Below, in pieces: positions 8,262 to 17,079 of a stretch of DNA of 37,934 nt (position 1 is its first letter; each line of letters starts with the position of its first letter). The notes below the pieces were generated by a model. That model was not told the origin of the DNA and made no database searches. It was given only the letters and a program-made list of their open reading frames with translations. Origin of the DNA: Draconibacterium sp. (lineage in GTDB: Bacteria > Bacteroidota > Bacteroidia > Bacteroidales > Prolixibacteraceae); the NCBI GenBank assembly GCA_011620585.1, contig WOYV01000009.1, forward strand, positions 1 to 37,934. The letters are read 5' to 3'. Both the position numbers and the translations under genes were made by a program.

Positions 8262-8310
8262 AATAAAAAAAGCCGTTCTATGTCGGCTGACGAAAGAACG
8301 GCTTTCCTTT
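8262..8310 (-). terminator. Rho-independent terminator of the nadB-ppiD gene run
   Basis: A perfect 11-bp stem AAAGCCGTTCT (8269-8279) pairs with AGAACGGCTTT (8295-8305) around a 15-nt loop. On the minus strand it is followed by a run of T (TTTTTTTATTA). It lies 23 bp past the ppiD stop codon. Confidence 0.85.
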
Positions 8311-8332
8311 TATCAATGATATTATTGATCGA

Positions 8333-10456
8333 CTAATAGAATTTAGACCTTTTATCAACTATCTCAACTGCATTTCGATGCGTAATAAAAGCTCCAGAAG
8401 AAGCACGGTAATTCAAGGTTTGCGCCAAACGGTTTTGTTCGGCCGTAACATTTCCTGCAGGATTTTGGTTTTCAGATGTTACCATCACTACGAATACTCC
8501 GTTGTTGCCCGGAATAGGCGCCGATACTTTATCGACCGGTAATGAAGCAACCGTTCCGATTACAGCAGGTTCCGATCCAACTCCCGGGATCGAGAATGAA
8601 TTGAAGTTGACGCTATTTGCACTTTTTACCTCGGTTCCCAAAGCTGCTGCCAGCGACGAAAGATCGGCATTGCCTGCCATATTGGTTTTAACTTTTTCAA
8701 CCAGTAAATCAGCTTTCTTTTGTTTGCTAACAGCCAGTTCAACACGGTCGCGAACCTGGTCGAAAGGAGATATTCCTTCTTCAGTAATATTGGTAAGAAC
8801 AGCAATTACGAAATTGTCGCCCAATTCAAAAATCGGAGAACCTTGCGAGGTTTGAAGTATATCACCCACTTCAGCTTCGTATGCTGCACGCACTAGTGGT
8901 CTTGGGCTTTCCAAGCCAACTATTTGAAGATCGTTTTCTCCCAGGGTTGCTACTCTTTTAGTTAAATTTTGTTCTGCAATGGCTGCATCAAACTCGTCGC
9001 GGGTTGTATTTTTCCCAACAAATTCGCTGGCTTTGGCATATACACTCTGATAAGTTTTGGTACTTGGAATTACGTTACGGGTAAGGTAAGCAATTTGTAC
9101 CTGTGGAACCAGTTTACCAAGTTGAGTAGTTTGTACAATATGGATACCAAATTGAGAGGCAACTACGGTAACTTCGCCCTTTTTATTATTAAAAGCCGCA
9201 TCTTCGAATGGTTTCACCATTTGGTTACGACGGAACCAACCCAGATCGCCGCCGTTAATGGCTGAACCCTGGTCGGTAGAGTATTGTTGTGCCAGTGGAG
9301 CAAATGCAGCGCCATTGTCGATTAATGTTTTTAAACTATCAGCCAGCGTTTGGGCGGCAAGCAACTCAGCTTGTGTAGTTACCTGAAGAAGGATATGACG
9401 GGCTTCCACCGAGTCGGGCATCATTTCCGATTTATGCAATTTGGCCAGTGTAAACGAATCCCCATTCCTGTATGGACCAAATACATCGTTTAACTGCGCT
9501 TTTTCATCGAAAACCCAGGTTGCAATGTTTTCAGGCAGATCCTCTTTTTTGAACCAAATATTTTCGAAGGCAACATCTGAACTGGCATTCACAAACTGAA
9601 CATTATCTTCGGTTTGTTCGAATTCACTTTTTATATCGTTGATCCATTTTTCGGCATCGGCATAATCATCTTCCGAAGGAGTAACTGCATATACAATGTA
9701 TTCAATTTTCCGGCTGGCAGACGATTTATAGTCTTCCAGATGTGCATCATAATATTCTCTCAGATCGCTTTCGCTTATCGAAATCTGATCGTCGGCAACC
9801 GAACTTTGAGGAAGTGTAATGTAATCGAAATTAACCACTTTGCTGCTGGCCAATAAATTATCCTCTGCTTCTTCTTTGGTTACATACAACCCTTTTCCAA
9901 CCATGTTGGCATATTTCGACTGTGTGCGTTCTTCAACAATTTGTTTTTCCAGGTTCAGCCAGTATTCGCGTTGATCGGCTGCAACTCCGGTTTCCAGGTT
10001 TTTTAGGAATCGAACCACCGATGCACGGTCAAACTGACCGGTTTCGGGATTGGTGAAAATTTGTTGTACGATAGGGTGAATGTTGGAACCTTGCAGCATA
10101 TCGAAAAGTTCGTCTGAACTAACTTCAATACCGAGGTCATTGTACACTTGTCCCATCACGATTTCGCTAATTTTGCGCTGCCAGGCCTGATCTCTGAGTT
10201 GTGCCCAGGTGTTTTCGTCCAACTGCGAAGTCTGGTAGTTTTGCTTGTATATTTCCCCCAGCTCTTCTACTTCGGTCTGGAAATCGGGATATTGTACAGA
10301 TTCACCGTCAATTACGCCAACTTCCATGCGGTTTCTTTGAAACATCGACGAACCACCCTGTAACAAGTCTCCAAGGATAAATGCTGCCAATGAAACACCG
10401 ATTACAATTGCTACTAACAATCCTGCTCTCGTTCTGATTTTTTGTAACGTTGCCAT
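8333..10456 (-). CDS. PpiD-like periplasmic peptidyl-prolyl isomerase/chaperone
   Basis: This 707-residue inner-membrane-anchored folding factor has one N-terminal membrane helix (about residues 12-32, LLVAIVIGVSLAAFILGDLL). A long SurA/PpiD-type chaperone region follows, then a parvulin domain starting at VEARHILLQV and continuing through GGDLGWFRRNQMVKPFEDAAF and QFGIHIVQTTQ. A second chaperone-like segment makes up the last 250 residues. Members assist folding of outer-membrane proteins as they cross the periplasm. The size matches Bacteroidota PpiD/SurA_N_3 proteins. It is the last gene of the long run beginning at nadB, 159 bp after the CorC-like gene, and may also have its own promoter. 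A strong terminator follows. Confidence 0.85.
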   Translation of the reverse strand: MATLQKIRTRAGLLVAIVIGVSLAAFILGDLLQGGSSMFQRNRMEVGVIDGESVQYPDFQTEVEELGEIYKQNYQTSQLDENTWAQLRDQAWQRKISEIVMGQVYNDLGIEVSSDELFDMLQGSNIHPIVQQIFTNPETGQFDRASVVRFLKNLETGVAADQREYWLNLEKQIVEERTQSKYANMVGKGLYVTKEEAEDNLLASSKVVNFDYITLPQSSVADDQISISESDLREYYDAHLEDYKSSASRKIEYIVYAVTPSEDDYADAEKWINDIKSEFEQTEDNVQFVNASSDVAFENIWFKKEDLPENIATWVFDEKAQLNDVFGPYRNGDSFTLAKLHKSEMMPDSVEARHILLQVTTQAELLAAQTLADSLKTLIDNGAAFAPLAQQYSTDQGSAINGGDLGWFRRNQMVKPFEDAAFNNKKGEVTVVASQFGIHIVQTTQLGKLVPQVQIAYLTRNVIPSTKTYQSVYAKASEFVGKNTTRDEFDAAIAEQNLTKRVATLGENDLQIVGLESPRPLVRAAYEAEVGDILQTSQGSPIFELGDNFVIAVLTNITEEGISPFDQVRDRVELAVSKQKKADLLVEKVKTNMAGNADLSSLAAALGTEVKSANSVNFNSFSIPGVGSEPAVIGTVASLPVDKVSAPIPGNNGVFVVMVTSENQNPAGNVTAEQNRLAQTLNYRASSGAFITHRNAVEIVDKRSKFY

Positions 10457-10505
10457 TGATTTACAGTTGTTTTAATGCAAATAATTATTTAAAAATTTCA
10501 GGCTA

Positions 10506-10513
10506 CGAAGATA
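10506..10513 (-). promoter_or_regulatory. Possible -7 box for ppiD
   Basis: On the minus strand this reads TATCTTCG, one mismatch from TAnnTTTG, 50 bp upstream of the ppiD ATG. It lies in the 159-bp gap after the CorC-like gene and would allow separate expression of ppiD. Confidence 0.35.
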
Positions 10514-10615
10514 GCAATTTTAACTATTTAACCACGGGATTTGATTTTTTTTTAACCCCTGATTGTTGATGATTGTAAGGCTCTGTAAGTCAATTTGGTA
10601 GTTCGAAAAACCTGC

Positions 10616-11890
10616 TTACTGGTTTTCCGTAATAGTGAGTTTTACGAGTTCGATTTTGGTGTTGGTGGCCTTTAAAATTTTAAAATGAAATTTTCCGATC
10701 TTTATCAGGGAATTGATTTTCGGAATGCTTTCGTGGTAAAACAGGATGAACCCGGCGAGTGTTTCAAATTCTTCCGACTCGGGAAGATCGAGCCGGTATT
10801 TTTCGTTGATCAGATCGATCTCGGCGCGTCCCGAAAAGACATATTCAGTATCACTGATCTTTTTTTCGATTATGCCGCGTGTGTCGTGTTCGTCTTCAAT
10901 TTCACCAAATATTTCTTCGAGGATGTCTTCACTGGTTACCATGCCCGATGTTCCGCCAAATTCGTCAACCACAATAGCAATGCTCCGGTGTTCCTGTATA
11001 AAGGTGCTCAGCAGTTTATTGGCAGGCATTGTTTCAGGAACGATCAGTACTTTTTTGATTTGGCTTTCAATCGACTGTGGGTTCTGAAATAGCACCGATG
11101 AATGAACGTAACCAATAATGTTATCAATATTTTCTTTGTAGAAAAGTATGCGCGAATAACCGGTTTCCACAAACTTTTGGCGAAGATCAGCAATTGATGC
11201 CCCTATTTCCAGCATTTCAATTTCGGTACGTGGAACCATGATTTCACGGAGTTTTACTTTCGAGAAATCGAGCGCATTTTTGAAAAGTTTGATCTCGGTT
11301 TCTTCTTTTTTCTCCTGGAGCAAGGCACGCGGCGAGTCGCTTTCATTTACAAATTGATCGAGATCGATTCGGCTAAAAACCGGGTTTTTGTTCACCGCAT
11401 TCACATCGGTTTTTAATACTCGTTTTAAAAGTGTGTTGGTTATGGCAATCGAAAACGCGGTGATGGGGTAAAAAAGAACATAAAAAAATGCCAGTGGAAG
11501 CGAAAGAATATTTAGTAAAGAATTGGGATAAAGCCGAAATAGTGTTTTTGGGAGAAACTCGGAAACAAACAAAATAATAAGAGTAGAGATGATAGTTTGT
11601 AATAAAAGTACCATCGATTCCGATTGAATATAAATTTTAAAAACAGGTTCAAGGATCGCAGCAAAAGCAATACCGTAAATCACGAGTGCAATGTTGTTTC
11701 CCACTAACATGGTGGCAATGTATTTTCCCCCGTTGGCGGTAACAAAACGCAGGATACGCGAATTGAAAGGTTCGGATTTTTTGTCGAGCTCGAGTTGTAG
11801 TTTGTTGGCCGAAACGTAGGCGATTTCCATGCCCGAGAAAAAGGCGGAAAGTATAATCGTAATCAGTATCAGTAGAAAATACAAATTCAT
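10616..11890 (-). CDS. CorC/HlyC-family (CNNM-like) membrane protein
   Basis: This 424-residue integral membrane protein has an N-terminal DUF21 domain with about four hydrophobic segments (residues 1-160). A tandem CBS pair follows (about 205-330; motifs IMVPRTEIEML and IAIVVDEFGGTSGMVTSEDILEEIFGEI). A C-terminal CorC_HlyC domain (about 340-420) completes it. The family is linked to divalent cation (Mg/Co) homeostasis; the older label hemolysin is misleading. It starts 11 bp after lptC and is clearly in the same operon. The same neighbourhood, with lptC upstream and PpiD downstream, is one I recognise from other Bacteroidota. All domains look complete. Confidence 0.85.
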   Translation of the reverse strand: MNLYFLLILITIILSAFFSGMEIAYVSANKLQLELDKKSEPFNSRILRFVTANGGKYIATMLVGNNIALVIYGIAFAAILEPVFKIYIQSESMVLLLQTIISTLIILFVSEFLPKTLFRLYPNSLLNILSLPLAFFYVLFYPITAFSIAITNTLLKRVLKTDVNAVNKNPVFSRIDLDQFVNESDSPRALLQEKKEETEIKLFKNALDFSKVKLREIMVPRTEIEMLEIGASIADLRQKFVETGYSRILFYKENIDNIIGYVHSSVLFQNPQSIESQIKKVLIVPETMPANKLLSTFIQEHRSIAIVVDEFGGTSGMVTSEDILEEIFGEIEDEHDTRGIIEKKISDTEYVFSGRAEIDLINEKYRLDLPESEEFETLAGFILFYHESIPKINSLIKIGKFHFKILKATNTKIELVKLTITENQ

Positions 11891-11901
11891 TCGTACGTCA
11901 A

Positions 11902-12585
11902 TTATTTAAACTCAACGGCTTTGCTGTTTTCTTCCAGTTTTGGAATTTCTTTCCCTGGTGTTTGTACCTCCTGTATTGCCGACTTTTTGGAGGCATTGTT
12001 CACTCCAACATAAAGCACTCCTTTTGGATTTTTAATTTTCCAGTTCTGCATATCCTGGTCCGAAGTTAAGCCTATTCCGGTAATTATCTGATCTTCACGA
12101 ATGATTTTTACATATTCTTCGGTAAATATTTTTTTGTTTTTCTCATCCCAGATAAGGTGCTCGGTTTTTAACGAGTCGCCTTGGATATTGGTGACTACCA
12201 CATTGTTTTTTGCTTCCCAGCGGTTTTCTTTTACAAACTGTTTGGCATAATCAGCGGTGAGGCTCGACACGATTTTTTTCTGATCGTCGAATTTTATAAT
12301 CTTCACGCCCTTAGGAAATTCAGTATAGCTCTGGCCGTCGTTTTCGTAACGCAACAGTTTGGGGGCTTTTAACGAATAACGGACCACGCCGGAGTCGGTA
12401 GAAAGAATTTCGAAATTGGTTGCCTCCTGAATAGGAAGGTTTTCGGGGGCGCTGAAAGCCTGGATTTTTGCAATGTCGTTTTTCCCGCAGGCTGAGAAAA
12501 GTATTGCAGCCCCCGCAATGAGAGCTGCAATACCACTTTTCTTTATAAGTTGAAAAATATTAGAATCTAACTTTTGTATTTTCAT
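11902..12585 (-). CDS. lptC: LPS export ABC transporter periplasmic protein LptC
   Basis: LptC relays lipopolysaccharide from the inner-membrane LptBFG transporter to the periplasmic bridge protein. The 227-residue product has an N-terminal hydrophobic segment ending ILFSAC, so it may be lipidated in this lineage. Repeated short beta-strands of the LptC/OstA jelly-roll type follow: SGVVRYSLKAPKLLRYEN, ADYAKQFVKENRWEAKNNVVV, LKTEHLIWDEKNKKIFTEEYVKI. Its first 26 bp overlap the 3' end of the TPR gene, and it is followed at 11 bp by the CorC-like gene, indicating tight co-expression. The divergent sequence is usual for Bacteroidota LptC. The last 30 residues are Lys/Glu-rich and probably unstructured. 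Confidence 0.85.
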   Translation of the reverse strand: MKIQKLDSNIFQLIKKSGIAALIAGAAILFSACGKNDIAKIQAFSAPENLPIQEATNFEILSTDSGVVRYSLKAPKLLRYENDGQSYTEFPKGVKIIKFDDQKKIVSSLTADYAKQFVKENRWEAKNNVVVTNIQGDSLKTEHLIWDEKNKKIFTEEYVKIIREDQIITGIGLTSDQDMQNWKIKNPKGVLYVGVNNASKKSAIQEVQTPGKEIPKLEENSKAVEFK

Positions 12586-14206
12586 TGATCCATCCTCCCA
12601 CGTGGTAGGTACTGCCTTCCTTCAGGTTTTCCATAAAGGCTTCCTCTTTGTTGGGGAAATATTTTCTGTATTTTGCCAGGTTTGTCGAAGCATCGATCGA
12701 ACAATCTTCGCCACGGCGTGCTTTTTCGAAATAATCGCAAGCTAACCAAAATACAGCCGATTTTTCGAGTGAGGTACCTTCAAATTTTTGTGATGCGGTT
12801 ACGTAAATGTTCGCAATCAGCATATTGGCCTCGCAATAGTCGGGTTTGATCGAAAGTGCCTTACGGGCATCTTCGCGTGCCCCTGGGTAGTTGCCTTCTT
12901 TTGCGTAACGCAGCAAGGCACGTTCGTAATAATAGGTAGCCCGCAATTCCTGGTCGGTTTCCTGGTCGATGGCCATTTGATAATATTCGTGTGCTTTCGC
13001 CATATCATCCTTTTTAAGATAGCGACGGGCCATGTTGAAGGCAGCTTCCGCCGATGGTTCAAGTTCGTATAATCTTTCAGTGGCATCCGAGAACAAATCG
13101 GTTTCGGTACAGTTGGCCCTGCCCAAACGACGTAACATGGTTTTGATATAATTCACATCATCTTTGTTTGCTTCAAATTCAGATGTATAGATTTTTACCA
13201 GCACATCGCAATCGGCAGCGCCTGATTTTCCGAAGATTTCCTCGATATAAGGAAGTACTTGGTCGCGGGTGATTTCAACGGTTTTTGGGTCTTCATTTTT
13301 AGCGATGATCGCATTGGCAACTTCAGAGCATTTTTCGTAATTCTGAACCACTGTTTCTTTTGGTAGTTCGCCTAATTTGAAAAGCGCAACTGTGGTTTGC
13401 ATTAACAATACCAATACTGGCGGTTCACTTTCATTACCTTGCAAATCAACCGATTTTTTTAAGTATTCGTACCCGGTTTTGTGAATCTGTTTCAGTTCGT
13501 CACCTTCCGGAGGATTCCCGTTATCGGCATTTAATTTATATTTTAACCATGCAGTTCCTTTTCTTCCCAAAACATATCCTTCCTGGCCAAAGTATTTGAT
13601 ACGGGAATTGTAAAGTTTCATGTATTCGCCTAATAGTTTTTCGCGCTCAGCATCTGTTGTTGCATGTTCGATCAGGTATTCGTACATTTTTGCACCCTGG
13701 ATATACAAATTGGGAGTAGATTTTGGATATTGGGCTACTACTTTTTTCCAGTGTGGCATTGTCGATTTGTAATCGTCTTGTTTGTAGAATTCAGAGTACA
13801 ATGAATATTCGTTCATGAAATTCTGATCCTGCGCTTTGACTAGTTCTTCCGCTGACCTAAGATCTACTGTTCCGTTGGCAACTTCCACTTCTCCACCTTC
13901 GGAAGGAAGCGAACCTGTAAAGGCATAATCAAATATTTCGCCTTGTAAATTTTCTATATCTTCTTTTTTAATTTCGTCGATATATGTGAATCTGATCCAT
14001 TTTGATTTTGGATCTCGTTCGAGTTCGTATTTTCCGTCAAAGCTGGTCATCATGGTACCCCCTTTGTGTACTTCCACGGTAATGCCGGCAGCAGGTTTTC
14101 CATCCATGTAGATGGTCCCTTTAATTACATTTTGCGCTTTTGCAACTGTAATGCCGGCAACAGCAATTGCGGCGAAAAAGAGTGATATGCGTAATAAGTT
14201 TTTCAT
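12560..14206 (-). CDS. TPR protein with N-terminal CarboxypepD_reg-like domain
   Basis: This 548-residue secreted protein has a signal peptide (residues 1-24, ending AKAQ). A short carboxypeptidase-regulatory-like beta domain follows (VIKGTIYMDGKPAAGITVEV to IRFTYIDE, about 27-80). The rest is all-helical with tetratricopeptide-type repeats. The clearest is AEAAFNMARRYLKKDDMAKAHEYYQMAID near residue 390, followed by a further repeat pair up to about 480. TPR arrays act as protein-binding scaffolds, so a periplasmic or outer-membrane assembly role beside lptC and the barrel gene is plausible, but the partner is unknown. It starts 25 bp after the upstream barrel gene and overlaps lptC by 26 bp. 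No catalytic motif was seen. Confidence 0.8.
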   Translation of the reverse strand: MKNLLRISLFFAAIAVAGITVAKAQNVIKGTIYMDGKPAAGITVEVHKGGTMMTSFDGKYELERDPKSKWIRFTYIDEIKKEDIENLQGEIFDYAFTGSLPSEGGEVEVANGTVDLRSAEELVKAQDQNFMNEYSLYSEFYKQDDYKSTMPHWKKVVAQYPKSTPNLYIQGAKMYEYLIEHATTDAEREKLLGEYMKLYNSRIKYFGQEGYVLGRKGTAWLKYKLNADNGNPPEGDELKQIHKTGYEYLKKSVDLQGNESEPPVLVLLMQTTVALFKLGELPKETVVQNYEKCSEVANAIIAKNEDPKTVEITRDQVLPYIEEIFGKSGAADCDVLVKIYTSEFEANKDDVNYIKTMLRRLGRANCTETDLFSDATERLYELEPSAEAAFNMARRYLKKDDMAKAHEYYQMAIDQETDQELRATYYYERALLRYAKEGNYPGAREDARKALSIKPDYCEANMLIANIYVTASQKFEGTSLEKSAVFWLACDYFEKARRGEDCSIDASTNLAKYRKYFPNKEEAFMENLKEGSTYHVGGWINENTKVRF

Positions 14207-14230
14207 AGTAGTTTTATTTTTCGCTTAATT

Positions 14231-15511
14231 TTAATCTATCTTACGTTGAATGAACCACAAATCGTGCAAATTTGCACTCAAATTAACTTTCGCGTAATTT
14301 TCACGAACTAAATTGTAACTTGTTGTGCCTCTTTTCCCAAGTTCAGCCGATATGTTAATGGTTGAACTGGAGCGATAAAGCGGAATACCAAGTCCAAAAG
14401 TTATGCCAAAGTCATTTATTTGGTGGCCATCAAATATATAGTAAGTATTTTCGTACTTAACCCCAGCCCTGTAAGCCACGCGTTTTAATGGACTTCTGAT
14501 TGAAAATTTTTCCGGAACCCACTCGACTCCAAATGCAAATTTATTCAAATCTGTTAAAAATTCGTTTTTCGATCCCAAAAAGGTTGCATCCGACCACTGT
14601 TGGTGATAATAATCGAAGTTTATTTCATAAACATCCTTTTTAGAATACGAGAGTCCGAATCCGATAGTAAATGGGAAAACGATCTTTCCGCGTTCTTCAG
14701 ATTGAGAAAAAAGTGTGTCCTGGTCGGCTGATGATGAATAAGAAATATTTTTTTGAACAATATCGGAAACAAAACCGGTGTAGGCTGGTTTATTTTCGAA
14801 CACCATCCCCAACACAAGCTGTTTATCATCTTTCATGGGTATAATGCCCTGTACCCCAAATTGTAACCCGAAATCCTGAATGCGCATTTTCGAATATCGT
14901 TGCAAAAGATACAGATCGGATTTTGCAAAATAAAGTTCAGAGTTACGATTTAAGTTTCCGAAACGATAATTCAGGTTAAAACCAGCCGACACATATTTAT
15001 AAGGTTGTATTGCAAGTCCAAACACGGCATTTGAAATTGTACCTTCTCCATAGTAGATTGTCTGGTATGCTCCTGTATTTTCTACATCTCCATTTTGCTG
15101 GACATTATAACCAACATTTGAATAAGGCAAAATACCAAGACTGGTAGCCATCCATTTGTTAATACGAAAACCCATCATGAAATAATTAAAATTCACATCG
15201 TTGGATTTCATACTACTAATTTCTGTCTTGTAACTTGTAAAAGTTCCCTGAATCCCAAACTCAAAAAGAAAATTAAGCGAATCGGTGGCTGTATATGACG
15301 CCGGGTTAGCTGAATTTATCTGTAATGGATACCTGCTGGCCAATGTAGCGCCACCCATAGCTGTCGATCGCCCTGTACTATATGGCTCAAGATCGCCCAG
15401 GCCATACCGTGAATACGGCGAGGTAGTGGCGTTATTGAATTGCGCATACAATAGTGCCGGGAAAAAAATGGCCCCGGCAATCAAAAAACTTACTCTTCTA
15501 AATCTCCCCAT
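14231..15511 (-). CDS. Outer-membrane beta-barrel protein (FadL/OmpP1-like appearance)
   Basis: This 426-residue protein has a signal peptide of about 23 residues ending LLYAQ. The motif SPYSRYGLGDLEPYSTGRSTAMGG follows immediately, which I recognise from the Bacteroidota outer-membrane protein commonly encoded after coaX. Amphipathic strands with alternating aromatic residues continue to the C-terminus, as in FadL-type or PorV-like barrels; this is by appearance only. Its substrate or role is unknown. The ATG overlaps the end of coaX by 14 bp, so translation is probably coupled, and the TPR gene begins 25 bp after its stop. The association with LptC and a PpiD chaperone suggests a role in envelope assembly, which is inference. 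Confidence 0.7.
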   Translation of the reverse strand: MGRFRRVSFLIAGAIFFPALLYAQFNNATTSPYSRYGLGDLEPYSTGRSTAMGGATLASRYPLQINSANPASYTATDSLNFLFEFGIQGTFTSYKTEISSMKSNDVNFNYFMMGFRINKWMATSLGILPYSNVGYNVQQNGDVENTGAYQTIYYGEGTISNAVFGLAIQPYKYVSAGFNLNYRFGNLNRNSELYFAKSDLYLLQRYSKMRIQDFGLQFGVQGIIPMKDDKQLVLGMVFENKPAYTGFVSDIVQKNISYSSSADQDTLFSQSEERGKIVFPFTIGFGLSYSKKDVYEINFDYYHQQWSDATFLGSKNEFLTDLNKFAFGVEWVPEKFSIRSPLKRVAYRAGVKYENTYYIFDGHQINDFGITFGLGIPLYRSSSTINISAELGKRGTTSYNLVRENYAKVNLSANLHDLWFIQRKID

Positions 15512-16229
15512 TATATTCCAATATGCGGTTTAAACCCAAGCTGGTTAAATTAAAGTGTACAAAGAAAGAATTTTTTAATTTGTTATCAAAAAATTCGGCA
15601 TCGCCTCCGGTGATAATTACTTTTAAATTTCTATAAAAATCTTTAAAAGCAGAGATTGTTGTATCTACCTCGTATACAGTTCCGTTTTGTACTCCGGCCC
15701 TGATTGCCTCCTCGGTTGTTGTGCCAAAAAGTTTATTATAGTCCGCTTTATCAACTTTTGGCAATCGACCGGTAAACTGGTGAAGTGCTTTAAAACGCAT
15801 TTCAAGGCCCGGAGCAATGTTTCCTCCGAGGTATTTACCATCGGCAGTTAACAGGTCGTAAGTAATAGCCGTGCCTGCGTCAATTACCAAGACATTGGTA
15901 TTCGGGTTCAGATCGAAAGCGCCAACTACGGCAGCGATGCGGTCTTTACCCAGGGTTTCTTTCGTGTTGTAGCAATTTTCGATAGGCAGCGGTGTGTTTG
16001 CATCCAATTCAATAAACGTGTCGAATTTGGTTTGCAAGGCATGCTTTAAATCTTCGGGGTAATCTTTCACACCCGACAGAATGGCTTTGTTCAGCCCATC
16101 GTATTCCTGTTGTAACACATCGATGTGCGAAGGCAGAAATTCGTCGACCGGCACCGTGATGAGTACTTCGCCCCGGTTGAATACCGAAAATTTAGTTCGT
16201 GTGTTGCCTATGTCGATTACCAGGTTCAT
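15498..16229 (-). CDS. coaX: Type III pantothenate kinase
   Basis: CoaX phosphorylates pantothenate, the first step of coenzyme A synthesis, in the cytoplasm. The 243-residue protein has the N-terminal phosphate-binding motif MNLVIDIGNTRTKFSVF, the conserved GKDRIAAVVGAF, and VLVIDAGTAITYDLL with the catalytic Asp. GGNIAPGLEMRFKALHQFTGRLP is also present, as is the C-terminal ASKHA-fold VIITGGDAEFF. Its length matches the family. It begins directly after the nadC stop codon with no gap, and its own 3' end overlaps the barrel gene. This places CoA synthesis in the same transcript as NAD synthesis. Nothing unusual was seen in its motifs. Confidence 0.95.
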   Translation of the reverse strand: MNLVIDIGNTRTKFSVFNRGEVLITVPVDEFLPSHIDVLQQEYDGLNKAILSGVKDYPEDLKHALQTKFDTFIELDANTPLPIENCYNTKETLGKDRIAAVVGAFDLNPNTNVLVIDAGTAITYDLLTADGKYLGGNIAPGLEMRFKALHQFTGRLPKVDKADYNKLFGTTTEEAIRAGVQNGTVYEVDTTISAFKDFYRNLKVIITGGDAEFFDNKLKNSFFVHFNLTSLGLNRILEYNGEI

Positions 16230-17075
16230 TTAATCGATAATGCGTTGGCTGATGTCAAGCGCCTTCACCGAGTGGGTGAGCGCTCCTATCGAAATATAGT
16301 CGACCCCGGTGTGTGCCACTTTTTTGATCCGTTTCTGGGTCATGTTCCCCGAAGCTTCTATTTTGCATCGCCCGTTAACAATGTCAACACATTCTTTCAT
16401 CAACGACGAACTCATATTATCGAGCATAATGATATCTACTTCGGCAGCAAGAGCTTCTTTTACCTGCTCGATGTTGCTGGTTTCCACTTCAATTTTAATG
16501 CTTTTGGGCACTCGTTTTCGAATGGCATTTACAGCTGCTGTAATTCCTCCGGCAACCTGTATATGGTTATCTTTGATCATCACCATGTCGTACAATCCAA
16601 ACCGGTGGTTTGAAGCGCCTCCCATACGAACAGCATATTTGTCGAGGTGACGGTAACCCGGCAGTGTTTTGCGTGTGTCCAGAATTTCCACTTTTGTGCC
16701 CTCTATTTCTTTCATACAGAGATTGGCATAAGTAGCAATCCCCGAAAGACGTTGTAAGAAATTCAGGGCTTTACGTTCTCCGGTGAGCAAGGCGCGGTAG
16801 TTCCCTTTGAATTCGGCAATCACATCTCCGGGTTTCACTTTGCTGCCATCGGGGAGTAATTCGTTCCATTCCAGGTTTTTATCGAATTTTCTGAAAACCA
16901 TTTCAGCCACCTGTAGTCCTGCGATAACACCTTTTTCTTTGGCGACCAACTGAGCCGTTTTGCCCTGGTTCGGATCGATGAGGTTATTGGTGGTAATGTC
17001 TCCATCGCCAATATCTTCAGCATAGGCAAGGTCGAAAAGTACCTCAGCCGATTTTAATGTTTTCTGATCCATCAT
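16230..17075 (-). CDS. nadC: Nicotinate-nucleotide pyrophosphorylase (quinolinate phosphoribosyltransferase)
   Basis: NadC converts quinolinate and phosphoribosyl pyrophosphate into nicotinate mononucleotide with release of CO2, the third step of de novo NAD synthesis. The 281-residue product shows the N-terminal EDIGDGDITT, the substrate-binding RKTLPGYRHLDKYAVRMGG and HRFGLYDMVMIKDNHI. The barrel signatures IKIEVETSNIEQ, IIMLDNMSS and IEASGNM are also present, as is the C-terminal YISIGALTHSVKALDIS. All phosphate-binding and catalytic Lys/Arg motifs appear intact. It starts four bases after the nadB stop and abuts coaX, so the three are read together. Two adjacent ATG codons exist at the start; the first is listed. 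Confidence 0.96.
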   Translation of the reverse strand: MMDQKTLKSAEVLFDLAYAEDIGDGDITTNNLIDPNQGKTAQLVAKEKGVIAGLQVAEMVFRKFDKNLEWNELLPDGSKVKPGDVIAEFKGNYRALLTGERKALNFLQRLSGIATYANLCMKEIEGTKVEILDTRKTLPGYRHLDKYAVRMGGASNHRFGLYDMVMIKDNHIQVAGGITAAVNAIRKRVPKSIKIEVETSNIEQVKEALAAEVDIIMLDNMSSSLMKECVDIVNGRCKIEASGNMTQKRIKKVAHTGVDYISIGALTHSVKALDISQRIID

Positions 17076-17079
17076 AACT